A stretch of 64,000 nt of DNA from Campylobacter sp. VBCF_01 NA2 (GTDB taxonomy: Bacteria; Campylobacterota; Campylobacteria; Campylobacterales; Campylobacteraceae). A model generated the notes under the pieces. The model worked only from the letters and a program-made list of their open reading frames with translations. It searched no databases and was not told the origin of the DNA. Location of the stretch: contig NZ_CP115607.1 of assembly GCF_027797205.1 (NCBI RefSeq), positions 310,001 to 374,000 on the forward strand, given 5' to 3'. The position numbers and the translations under genes are program-made. This document shows positions 46,718 to 54,218 of the stretch, piece after piece. Position 1 is the stretch's first letter. Each line of letters opens with the position of its first letter.

Positions 46718-47272
46718 TTAGAATTTATCTCTCAACTTCGCTCGGTAATCTGTAACCAAATCATTGATGGTTTTGATTTGAGTGTTTATGTCTGTAAGTA
46801 ATCTCTCTAATCCATTGTAATTTATATTCAAATTAAATGGGTTGTGTGTTCTTAAATATCTTATAATTTCGCTTATGTTGCGACCTAAAATATTTAAATC
46901 ATTTGTTGCTTTTGTCAGCTCTTTCATCTCTATGTTGTTGAATACTTTTTCATTGCCATAAATGAAATTTAGAAGTAGAAATTTTATCTCTTTGGTTGCT
47001 GATGAAAAACCATTTTTTTCTGCTTGATTTTGTAAAAATTTATATTCTTGCTGTGGTATAAAAAATCGAATTTCGACACTATCTTTTGCCATAGACATTG
47101 GCTGTATTTTTTCGGAATTTTTGTCAGATTTTTTATCAATAAATTTAAATAATGCAACATTAACTATATCGGAAAATGTCTGATTTGTGTTTTGGATTTT
47201 TTCGTTTATTTGTTCCAAAAGCGTATCATCAATTCTCACACCTTTAAATGTTTTTTTACCCATTTTTTTCAT
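46718..47272 (-). CDS. MobC-like relaxosome accessory protein
   Basis: About 184 residues from the ATG at 47272, which has AAAGGAT just upstream (the frame extends to 47344 without one). N-terminus GKKTFKGVRIDDTLLEQINEKI is RHH-like; the C-terminal LTKATNDLNILGRNISEIIRYL with ..IKTINDLVTDYR is the MobC helical pair. Helps the relaxase open oriT; the repeats upstream (47352-47464) are its likely site. Confidence 0.8.
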   Translation of the reverse strand: MKKMGKKTFKGVRIDDTLLEQINEKIQNTNQTFSDIVNVALFKFIDKKSDKNSEKIQPMSMAKDSVEIRFFIPQQEYKFLQNQAEKNGFSSATKEIKFLLLNFIYGNEKVFNNIEMKELTKATNDLNILGRNISEIIRYLRTHNPFNLNINYNGLERLLTDINTQIKTINDLVTDYRAKLRDKF

Positions 47273-47351
47273 TATCCTTTCTATCATTTTTCTCAAACAA
47301 GAGCGTCGCAGACACTGCCTTTTAATCCGATTAATGTAAAACATTTAGGAG

Positions 47352-47464
47352 TTTTGTTGTTAAACAAAACGGATAAATGTGTTTAACATTTCGGATTAGA
47401 TTGTTAAACATTTTCCATTTTGTTGTTAAACAAAATGGATAAATCTGTTTAACAAATCGGATTA
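47352..47464. repeat. two 47-bp direct repeats rich in TGTTAAAC boxes, oriT or iteron candidate
   Basis: Units 47352-47398 and 47418-47464 (period 66 bp), TTTTGTTGTTAAACAAAA then GGATAAAT and TCGGATTA, differ at about five positions. Five TGTTAAAC/GTTTAACA boxes occur in both orientations. It lies just upstream of mobC and downstream of repA. Confidence 0.7.
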
Positions 47465-47543
47465 AAAAGGCGTAATCCTGCATTATTATTATTTTTAAAT
47501 AACTTAGAAATAGATACATTTCACATTTGAAATACAATATCTA

Positions 47544-47614
47544 TTTCCCTTTACTGATAAATCTTTTTTCAATCGGTGAATTTCAGTTGGCAAAAATTCA
47601 TCAGTAAAGGGAAA
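47544..47614. repeat. 15-bp inverted repeat with 41-nt loop
   Basis: TTTCCCTTTACTGAT (47544-47558) and its complement (47600-47614), between the repA stop and the mobC repeats. May be the repA terminator or the inverted repeat of oriT. CCTTTTACTGAT-like half sites also occur near 50215. Confidence 0.6.
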
Positions 47615-47655
47615 GAGTTTTTACTAGCTCTTTCGCCTTAGATTTGTGATTAAAT

Positions 47656-48690
47656 TTACAATGGACTATAATAACTTTTGATAATGCAGCCATTGTTATT
47701 TTCTTTTTCGATTTTAAAGTAAATTCCGTTGTATTTAGCAAGTAAATTCCACAAGCTATTAAGCCCTAAAATTTCTACTTGATTTTCACTTGCGATTGCG
47801 TTAATTTTCTTTGCAAGAAGCGATTGTTGAATTCTACCTTTTTTGATGACTTCTCTTGCAATTGCAAGAGTGTGTCTTTCTTTTTGATTTAATCCATAAA
47901 GGAGAAAATCCGAAATTTCTACCGAGTGAGTTTGTGTATCTATGATAAAAGCATAAGACTTGATTTTATATCTTGGTTTTTGTGGTTCGAGCGTAAAAAT
48001 AATTTTATTTTTACCGATTTCATACTCATCGGTTTTGTTATCTAAAAAATAAGAAGCGTCTGGCGTTTCAGTAAAACCAGTTGAGCCTTTTGCGATTTTG
48101 TTATTTTCATCTCCGTATTGTTTGGGTTGGTGGTGTAAAAAAATAATAGTGGCATTTTTGGCTCTTAATGTTTTTAAATTTGATAAAAAATCATTTACCT
48201 CTTTATCTGATTGCATATTGATATTCATAAAATCTCTAATGCTATCAAAGACTAGCAAGGTATCTGATAAATCATCGGCTCTTTGTGCGAAATCTTTCAC
48301 GAAATCATATTTCGATTTTTTATCGGCTTGATTTTCGAAAATTTGTAAATGAAATTTTTGTAGATGATTTTGCATAATCTCATATGTCTTTCTATCTGCA
48401 TAGACTATCTCTGTATTATCGGCATCGAGATAATAAATTTCTTTAACCTTGTCGTTATCTAGCAAAAATTTACACAGATAAAGCGCAAGAATACTTTTGC
48501 CAGTTCCTGGTTTGCCATAAATATTGATTATGGTTTTTTTGGGTATAAAATTTGGTATCAACCACTCTACTTTTTTATTTTTTAGCTCATCTATATTTAC
48601 AGAATTCGAAAATTCAGCTATAATTTCCTTTGCTTTATTTTTACAATTTTCCCCCACGCTCTGTGGGGGTTGGGTTGTTTTATCTTTCAT
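47656..48690 (-). CDS. RepA-like RecA-fold ATPase
   Basis: 344 residues. Walker A INIYGKPGTGKS near residue 58, Walker B LLVFDSIRDF near 155, and IIFLHHQPK (sensor-like) near 187: the AAA_25/RepA hexameric helicase pattern. A winged-helix-like C-terminus (REVIKKGRIQQSLLAKKI) follows. Likely the replicative helicase of the excised element. Its ribosome site lies in the end of the excisionase-like gene. Confidence 0.82.
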   Translation of the reverse strand: MKDKTTQPPQSVGENCKNKAKEIIAEFSNSVNIDELKNKKVEWLIPNFIPKKTIINIYGKPGTGKSILALYLCKFLLDNDKVKEIYYLDADNTEIVYADRKTYEIMQNHLQKFHLQIFENQADKKSKYDFVKDFAQRADDLSDTLLVFDSIRDFMNINMQSDKEVNDFLSNLKTLRAKNATIIFLHHQPKQYGDENNKIAKGSTGFTETPDASYFLDNKTDEYEIGKNKIIFTLEPQKPRYKIKSYAFIIDTQTHSVEISDFLLYGLNQKERHTLAIAREVIKKGRIQQSLLAKKINAIASENQVEILGLNSLWNLLAKYNGIYFKIEKENNNGCIIKSYYSPL

Positions 48691-48691
48691 T

Positions 48692-48937
48692 TTATTTTCC
48701 TTTGCGAAGACCTGTCTTTTGTGTGTCTAGTTTCAAAAGCCACTCATCAATTTTTGCTTTGTTGTATAACACTCGATTTCCTACTCTTGTAAAAGGGATA
48801 GGCGGAATATGTTTTGCGTTTTCGGGTTCGTAGTTTATGCGCATACGCAACTTGCATTGATGCTTTACGCTTATGTGATACTGCTCTTGTAGTTGTTGTG
48901 GGGTAAGCCAGTCGTTTTGCGAGGTGTTAGTTTCCAT
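48692..48937 (-). CDS. excisionase-like DNA-binding protein (HTH_17)
   Basis: 81 residues. Winged helix pattern: WLTPQQLQEQYHISVKHQCK then IPFTRVGNRVLYNKAKIDEWL, as in Xis/AlpA-type proteins. Starts with AAAGGATAATTATG and ends 1 bp before repA. Probably directs excision by the integrase and/or regulates repA. Confidence 0.82.
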   Translation of the reverse strand: METNTSQNDWLTPQQLQEQYHISVKHQCKLRMRINYEPENAKHIPPIPFTRVGNRVLYNKAKIDEWLLKLDTQKTGLRKGK

Positions 48938-49032
48938 AATTATCCTTTCTTTTTTAAATTTGGATAATTATAGATTTTTTTTAATAAAATGTCAAATAAA
49001 AAATCGTTTTTTATTATAATATTTTTTATTAT

Positions 49033-49458
49033 CTATATTTTTTTAACAAAATCTAGTAAAAATATCTTTAATTTTTCAATTTCATATTCTCTTTCTTTCT
49101 CTCTTTCCTTTAACTCATAATTTTCTAGCAATAATTCTAATGTTCTTTTTAATTGTTCGCTTATTTTATCCTTTGAAACTGCGTTTCTAATTCCAGCTTC
49201 CGTATAGCCTATTTGTTCTGCAAGTTCTTTATAATTCATACCTAGCTTTTTGGATATTTTTTTAACTGGATTTACATATTCAAAATACAATTTTTTTAAA
49301 TTTTGCATTGTAAATACAATTCTATCTACCCATTTTTTATCTTGATTTAGCATACCCCTAGCTTGGATATATTCGATAAAATCATCATATTTATCAAAAT
49401 CGAAATTTTGCTCTTTTAAAAATTTATCTATGATTTTTTTGTCTTTTTCGTTTATCAT
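49033..49458 (-). CDS. helix-turn-helix protein, full-length copy
   Basis: 141 residues. First 112 identical to the protein at 39089; here the tail is ENYELKEREKEREYEIEKLKIFLL, a natural coiled coil, so this is the ancestral form. HTH at about 75-95. Probably a regulator of the element, transcribed with but separate from the Xis/RepA genes. Confidence 0.75.
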   Translation of the reverse strand: MINEKDKKIIDKFLKEQNFDFDKYDDFIEYIQARGMLNQDKKWVDRIVFTMQNLKKLYFEYVNPVKKISKKLGMNYKELAEQIGYTEAGIRNAVSKDKISEQLKRTLELLLENYELKEREKEREYEIEKLKIFLLDFVKKI

Positions 49459-49461
49459 TGC
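49120..49461. repeat. 342-bp exact repeat, copy 2
   Basis: Identical by eye to 39248-39589. Confidence 0.85.
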
Positions 49462-49564
49462 GTTGTCCTTAATTTTCGATTATTTTAACATAAATTATTT
49501 TTAATTTCTTTTTAATAAGATTTTTTTATCCTATAAAAGAAAAATGAAATTTAAGGCTTAAAGT

Positions 49565-49849
49565 TTAGTTCGTTGCTTTCCATAAATTTGATTTGTAAAT
49601 GCCTAGAAGCAATATTTCGGTATCATTAACGAAATATGGTATGACATATTTTTTATAGATAAAATCCCTTGCTTTATCATCATCGAAACTTACAGATTTT
49701 CTAAAAGCAAAAGGCTGTTGGGCTATGATTTGCAAATTTTGCAGAAGTTCGGTCTGAAATTCTATGGCTTTACTGATACTATCTTGTGCGATGAAGTCGG
49801 AAATTTGATTTAACTCATCTACAAAACGCTCTGATTGTATTATTCGCAT
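49565..49849 (-). CDS. ParE/RelE-family toxin
   Basis: 94 residues from ATG 49849 (MRIIQSERFVDELNQISDF). Pattern of the RelE/ParE fold: AIEFQTELLQNLQIIAQQP.A.RKS ... YVIPYFVNDTEILLLGIY. Overlaps the antitoxin gene by 10 bp. Confidence 0.85.
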   Translation of the reverse strand: MRIIQSERFVDELNQISDFIAQDSISKAIEFQTELLQNLQIIAQQPFAFRKSVSFDDDKARDFIYKKYVIPYFVNDTEILLLGIYKSNLWKATN

Positions 49850-50055
49850 TTGATATATTTCCAACCGCTACCAAGCGTTGAAGTCTTTAAAATGCCGTTT
49901 TTATAGGCTTTTAAATCGGATTTATAATTTTGCATTTTTTCATCAAATTCGCTAGGTTCTGCATTGTCTAACTTAAAATCAATATTTAGTGATTGAATTA
50001 ATTTTATGATTTGTTTCATTTTGCTTTCACTGGCTCTGATAGTCAAAGTTTGCAT
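49840..50055 (-). CDS. antitoxin of the ParE/RelE pair
   Basis: 71 residues from the ATG at 50055, with AAAGGAAAAC just upstream; the frame runs on to 50130 without a ribosome site. MQTLTIRASESKMKQIIKLIQSL is RHH-like; the Lys-rich tail resembles that of 41639. Confidence 0.8.
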   Translation of the reverse strand: MQTLTIRASESKMKQIIKLIQSLNIDFKLDNAEPSEFDEKMQNYKSDLKAYKNGILKTSTLGSGWKYIKCE

Positions 50056-50229
50056 TGTTTTCCTTTTGAATTTTTTGTGATTATATCTAAAATATTTTAA
50101 CTTTTGCACTTTTTTGGCAAAACACGCCAAATTTGCGTTTTAAGCGTTTTAAAGTGTTAGGTGGTATGAAATATCGAAAATTTGTTTCAAAGCGAAATTT
50201 GAGTGATTTTTTCCTTTTACTGATGGGGT

Positions 50230-50287
50230 TTGGGGCAAAGCCCCAAGTTAAATTTGGTAAAAGTTCAAAACTGCTTCGCAGTTTTGA
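50230..50287. terminator. two strong hairpins in the gap 50056-50514
   Basis: TTGGGGC AAA GCCCCAA (50230-50246) and TCAAAACTG CTTCG CAGTTTTGA (50265-50287). The second, with its TTTTGATTT tail, looks like a plus-strand terminator, but no plus-strand gene is seen upstream. Nothing else is recognised in this gap. Confidence 0.55.
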
Positions 50288-50514
50288 TTTACCGATTGTA
50301 TTTTTTTGATTTTAAGAATTTAAAACAACGCATTATTTTTTTGATATTTTTTTAAAAATATATAGTTCTCCCCTCCCTTTCTCTCTATTAAGGGTTAGAG
50401 CTTGGATTTTTTGACAAAAGAATTTTCCTAATGATATACCCTTAAAATTAATAAATATTTAATAAGAGTGTATCTATAAAAGAAAAAGCCCTATTATAGA
50501 GCTGTCAATACTTT

Positions 50515-50712
50515 TTAAGCTTCATCATTTGGTATATGCGAAATCGTGCTAGATTTTCTCTTGGTTCGCAGTTTAAAGGGTATGCCGTTATAAAGTATAA
50601 CTTGCTTAAAAAACGCATTTGTAGCCGAACTAATCGTAAGTCCTAACTCGCTAAAAATTTTCTCTACTTCTTTCTTGTCTTGGTCATTGACCTTAATGCT
50701 GACATTTGCCAT
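50515..50712 (-). CDS. RelB/DinJ-family antitoxin, no toxin gene beside it
   Basis: 65 residues: VSIKVNDQDKKEVEKIFSELG then LTISSATNAFFKQVILYNGIPF, a clear RelB/DinJ RHH signature. No YafQ/RelE frame lies within 450 bp downstream, so it is an orphan; it may counter toxins of competing elements. Confidence 0.88.
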   Translation of the reverse strand: MANVSIKVNDQDKKEVEKIFSELGLTISSATNAFFKQVILYNGIPFKLRTKRKSSTISHIPNDEA

Positions 50713-50783
50713 TTGTAATCCTTTTCATTGATAAAGTATGGCTATTATACTACTTTTTAATGAATTTATTCTGTAAAAGAAAA

Positions 50784-52043
50784 TTATATCCCTAATGGCT
50801 CTATGGAATTTAGGTAGTCGCCATACCATTGCATAAGCTTCTTTAAATGCTCTATTTGCGCTCTTTTTCGCACATAGGCATTTTTGATTTGGTTTTTCTC
50901 TTTGTGAGATAAGGCAACTTCTGGTGCTTGATATGGTAAGCCCATTGTTATCAATTCGGCTGAATTTAACTCACAAATAGTGTCAAATGTGCTTCTAAAT
51001 CCGTGTGAAGTAGTTCTTTTAAACCATTTTCTTTTGCCCCCTAGATTGATGATAGCTATTCTTAATCCATTGGTTGTAATATGGGTTAGCTCCCCCTTTT
51101 CGTTTATACTAGGGAATACATACTCGAAATTTCCACTTAATAATTTTTGCTTTTTTAGAATTTTGATAGCATAGCTAGATAAGGCGACAATGTGTTCATC
51201 AATATCTGTTTTCATTTCTTCGCCTGGTATAGTCCAAATTCCATTTTCCAAATCTATATCAGCCCATTTTGCTTGTGCTGTATTTTTAGGGCGATTAGCG
51301 CAAAGCATTTGCAGATAAATGGCGTGTTTGCAATGAAATGTATTGTTGGGCTTCCACGCCTTTAAATCGCTTAAAAACTCTTTTATATCGCTTTCCTCTA
51401 TGAGCGCAGCATAATGTGTTTCTTTTTGTTTTGCATATTGCTCTTGTAGTTTGTAGGCTGGATTATAGCTAATAACTCGTTCTAAAATCCCTATATCGAA
51501 TATAGCATTTAACTCACGGCATAGCCTATTTTTATTATCGCCTATGCCTTCTTCGTTCATTTTATCTGTGATTTGTTTTAGCATCATAGGGTGTTTTTCT
51601 ATCTCTCTAATATCAATGTTACCTAGACTTGGTGTAACCCATCTTTTATGGCGATTTTCTATGCGTTTGATTGTATCCTTTGATATGTTTTTTGCTCGTT
51701 TGACATTTAGAAATTTCTCTAAATATTTTTCATAGGTATATTTATCGTAATTATTAGTTTTTAGCTCAATGATTGTTTTACCACTAATTAGCTTTGCAAG
51801 TTTATCTCTTGCCTCTTTTCGTGCTTGTTCTACGCCGTATAAGCCTTTTTCATATTTGCCCAACTTTAACTGCTTTTTCTTGCCACTTTCAACACACCAA
51901 AGAAAAAATCTCTTTTCGCCATTAGGGTTAATGCGAATATAAAGTTGCGATGGCTCACCGACTTTTTTATAATACGCTTTATCGCTTGGTTGCAACTCTC
52001 TAATCATTTTATCTGTTAAATACGCTTCTGCTTTTCTTGGCAT
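50784..52043 (-). CDS. int: tyrosine-type site-specific integrase
   Basis: 419 residues. N-terminal DUF4102-like arm-binding region (LYIRINPNGEKRFFLWC, LGKYEKGLYGVEQARKEA), SAM-like core to about 210, catalytic domain with R251 (CANRPKN), H347-x-x-R350 (SHGFRS), H380 (LSHKEK) and nucleophile Y390 (KNAYVRKR). Integrates at the adjacent tRNA-Lys. Its 3' end is duplicated as a remnant at 44088. Confidence 0.95.
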   Translation of the reverse strand: MPRKAEAYLTDKMIRELQPSDKAYYKKVGEPSQLYIRINPNGEKRFFLWCVESGKKKQLKLGKYEKGLYGVEQARKEARDKLAKLISGKTIIELKTNNYDKYTYEKYLEKFLNVKRAKNISKDTIKRIENRHKRWVTPSLGNIDIREIEKHPMMLKQITDKMNEEGIGDNKNRLCRELNAIFDIGILERVISYNPAYKLQEQYAKQKETHYAALIEESDIKEFLSDLKAWKPNNTFHCKHAIYLQMLCANRPKNTAQAKWADIDLENGIWTIPGEEMKTDIDEHIVALSSYAIKILKKQKLLSGNFEYVFPSINEKGELTHITTNGLRIAIINLGGKRKWFKRTTSHGFRSTFDTICELNSAELITMGLPYQAPEVALSHKEKNQIKNAYVRKRAQIEHLKKLMQWYGDYLNSIEPLGI

Positions 52044-52084
52044 TGTGAAGTCCTTTGTTCGTAGAATTTGTAAAAATGTATCAA

Positions 52085-52123
52085 AACTTACTTATCAAAT
52101 TTTAAACTTACTTTACAACTTAC
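52085..52123. repeat. three AACTTAC repeats upstream of int, arm-site candidates
   Basis: AACTTAC at 52085, 52105 and 52117 within the 200-bp gap between int and tRNA-Lys. The same heptamer occurs at 38119 beside the outer att, and in both arms of the palindrome at 44984. Confidence 0.45.
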
Positions 52124-52247
52124 CATATAAAATTAAATAAATTATAAAAAAATTATGTTAAAAATAAATAAAAATGAAGTTCAGTTCCCTTGTTTTGGGA
52201 TTTTCGGAATTAAAATTAAAATAAACGGAATTGATGTTATATGTATA

Positions 52248-52271
52248 GTGGTGTCCCGTGCAGGCTTCGAA
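52248..52271. repeat. tRNA-side att site
   Basis: 24 bp shared with 38042-38065; covers the CCA end, acceptor and part of the T arm of tRNA-Lys, so integration leaves the tRNA intact. Confidence 0.9.
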
Positions 52272-52324
52272 CCTGCGGCCCTCTGATTAAGAGTCAGATG
52301 CTCTACCAACTGAGCTAACGAGAC
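52249..52324 (-). tRNA. tRNA-Lys (anticodon CTT)
   Basis: 76 nt with encoded CCA. Acceptor GTCTCGT/ACGGGAC with one G-U, D arm GCTC..GAGC, anticodon stem TCTGA/TCAGA with loop CTCTTAA (anticodon CTT), T arm GCAGG TTCGAAG CCTGC. Reads AAG. Serves as the attachment site of the element. Confidence 0.97.
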
Positions 52325-52449
52325 ACGAACTTGTATTTTATTCATATATATATAAAAAATAGGTTAAATTTGGCAGAATTTTCGAAAATTTGATTAAATT
52401 TAAATGATTTGTTATTGAGAGTGAAATTTCATAGATAAATTTAATGGAT

Positions 52450-52476
52450 TTTAGGCTCCCTCAGCGAGAGCCTAAA
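52450..52476 (-). terminator. terminator of the SYLF gene
   Basis: 9-bp arms TTTAGGCTC/GAGCCTAAA, 10 bp after the stop at 52486. Confidence 0.6.
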
Positions 52477-52485
52477 TTTGAGAAA

Positions 52486-53295
52486 TTATTTTTTTGTTTG
52501 AGTTTTGCTTGCTTTTGCGCCTTTTTTGTAAGGGCGGTCAGAAACGATTGGTTTGCCATCAGCGTATTTTTTCTCTATTTTTGCAAACTCATAATTTGCG
52601 CCTACATTTTTAGCTGAGCGGACATTGCCCATTGTTAGGTATTTATAAAGAACATTTTTTAGGTTTTTAGTGTGTTCTGTATTGCGTGGTGAATCGTTTA
52701 AAATATCCTCGTAAGCGTAAATTCTCTCATAATAATCGTTTGTTAGTTGATCATCGATTGTGATACGACCGCTATCGATTGTTACGCCAGCATACAAGCC
52801 TGTTTGCTCACCTGGGGTTGCAATCCATGCTGAAATATCAGGTAAATCAGTAGCGCGACCAGCTTTCGCACCGTGTCCGCCAAATGCTGCACCAGCGCTT
52901 ACTTCTAGTGTATCAGCACCTGTGAATACATCTTGGTAAGATTTAGTTGTGTGGAAAAGTAGCACAACATCGCTTGTCTCGTATCCTGCTTGGATACCTA
53001 CACCAAAGCCTTTGTATTTGATGAAAATCGGAGCACTCCATGTGCCATCAGCATTTTTTACGCTAAAAATTCCATCGCCGTATTGGATAGAAGCGCCAGC
53101 TGCTAGGCGTTTGACATCTGTTAGGATCGCTACTGCTTTTGCGCCTTGTAGATATTTTTGATCTACATGGAAACCGCTAGATGCGCCAAATGATCTCATA
53201 ACATTAGTCGCTGCGATGACTTCTTGATTTGCTACGACATCAGCGTGCAAAAAACTAGAAACTACAAATGAAGCAATTAATAAAAATTTTTTCAT
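52486..53295 (-). CDS. SYLF-domain (Ysc84-like) secreted protein
   Basis: 269 residues. Signal peptide ends SFLHA. SYLF/DUF500 features: YLQGAKAVAILTDVKRLAAG near 50, FSVKNADGTWSAPIFIKYKG near 78, GYETSDVVLLFHT, and the Gly-rich SAGAAFGGHGAKA near 135; a basic tail of about 25 residues. SYLF domains bind lipids; a periplasmic or outer-membrane role is likely. Confidence 0.88.
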   Translation of the reverse strand: MKKFLLIASFVVSSFLHADVVANQEVIAATNVMRSFGASSGFHVDQKYLQGAKAVAILTDVKRLAAGASIQYGDGIFSVKNADGTWSAPIFIKYKGFGVGIQAGYETSDVVLLFHTTKSYQDVFTGADTLEVSAGAAFGGHGAKAGRATDLPDISAWIATPGEQTGLYAGVTIDSGRITIDDQLTNDYYERIYAYEDILNDSPRNTEHTKNLKNVLYKYLTMGNVRSAKNVGANYEFAKIEKKYADGKPIVSDRPYKKGAKASKTQTKK

Positions 53296-53405
53296 ATGTT
53301 TAATCCTTTTAAAATAGAAATTTAGTTATTATAACAGCAATTTCATTTTTTTTAGCTAATTTTTAACAAAAAATTGATGAAAAATAACAAATTTTTGGGA
53401 AAATA

Positions 53406-54218
53406 ATGAAAATTTTGGCGATTTTAGCATTATGCGCAGTTAAAATTTTTGCTTTATCGATAGTAAATGGTGAAGCAATTGTTTTGAAATTTAACAAAAA
53501 CACGAGTGAAATTTTAGCAAATGGTAAAAAAATTCCCCTCGTAAATTCACTGGGTAGTGATGAAAAAATTGCAATTATCGCTGCAAATTACAGAGCCAAA
53601 AACGATATTAAACTCAAAATCACCCAAGATGGCAAAACCACAACCGAGATTATAAATTTAATCAAAGGCGATTACAAAAGCGAGGCATTTTCTGTCGCTC
53701 CGTCTAAGGTAAAACCGCCAAAAGAGGCCAAAGCTCGCATAGAGCGCGAACTAGCCGAAGCAAACAAAATTTACGCTAAAACTACGCCAAAAATTTTATT
53801 ACAAAAACCTTTTTTATTACCTTCAAATGCTAAAATTACATCCGCATTTGGCAATGCGCGCACCTTTAATGGCGAGCTGAAAAGCTACCACTCAGGCACG
53901 GATTACCGCGCTGCTATGGGCACAGATGTGCATAGCGTGGGCGAGGGCGTGGTTGTGATAGCAAAGGACAGATATTACGCTGGTGGTTCTGTGGTGATAG
54001 ATCATGGTGCTGGCGTGTATTCGCAGTATTATCATTTAAGTAAAATTTTGGTAAAAGTAGGTGATAAAATAGGCGGTGGCGACAAGCTAGGGCTAAGCGG
54101 TGCTAGCGGGCGCGTGAGTGGGCCGCATTTGCACTTTGGGATTGCTATAAATGGTGTGAGTGTGAATCCTTTGGATTTTATAAATAAATTTAATAAAGTG
54201 GTGTTTGAAAATGAGTGA
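53406..54218 (+). CDS. M23 (LytM-type) peptidoglycan endopeptidase
   Basis: 270 residues. Short signal peptide (ILALCAVKIFAL), a beta domain to about 120, then the zinc domain: H..TD in YHSGTDYRAAMG near 160 and HLHFG near 242, with YYHL between. Position and plan fit envelope-shape peptidases of Campylobacter. Overlaps the next gene by 8 bp. Confidence 0.9.
   Translation: MKILAILALCAVKIFALSIVNGEAIVLKFNKNTSEILANGKKIPLVNSLGSDEKIAIIAANYRAKNDIKLKITQDGKTTTEIINLIKGDYKSEAFSVAPSKVKPPKEAKARIERELAEANKIYAKTTPKILLQKPFLLPSNAKITSAFGNARTFNGELKSYHSGTDYRAAMGTDVHSVGEGVVVIAKDRYYAGGSVVIDHGAGVYSQYYHLSKILVKVGDKIGGGDKLGLSGASGRVSGPHLHFGIAINGVSVNPLDFINKFNKVVFENE

Larger units (their letters stand above)
38042..52271. 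mobile_element. composite integrated element at tRNA-Lys(CTT), two IMEs in tandem
   Basis: Bounded by a 24-bp perfect direct repeat of the tRNA 3' end (38042-38065 and 52248-52271). Base composition drops sharply relative to the flanks. Contents: integrase, excisionase-like, RepA-like ATPase, MobC and relaxase, several toxin-antitoxin-like genes and small RNA candidates. No VirB/VirD4 genes, so at most mobilizable, not self-transmissible. An internal diverged att site and an integrase remnant at 44088-44302 split it into a proximal and a distal element. Confidence 0.85.
44287..52271. mobile_element. proximal IME, apparently intact
   Basis: About 8 kb: small RNA candidate, small charged gene, MOBP relaxase, MobC, repeats, RepA-like ATPase, Xis-like, HTH, ParE/antitoxin, RelB, integrase, then tRNA-Lys. 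All main genes are on the minus strand. Integration and mobilization modules are complete; conjugation machinery must come from another element. Confidence 0.7.

Noticed and set aside
47331-47537. 68-codon minus-strand frame with repeated YPFCLTTK
   Set aside because: It is only the translation of the 47-bp DNA repeats upstream of mobC; no ribosome site and no protein-like composition.
49605-49635. AATATTTCGGTATCATT as another copy of the RNA promoter
   Set aside because: Lies inside the toxin gene, lacks TATAAT and the extended -10, and no closing stem follows.
38042-52271. Self-transmissible ICE or prophage
   Set aside because: No VirB/VirD4 or coupling protein genes and no phage structural genes; relaxase and MobC fit a mobilizable element.
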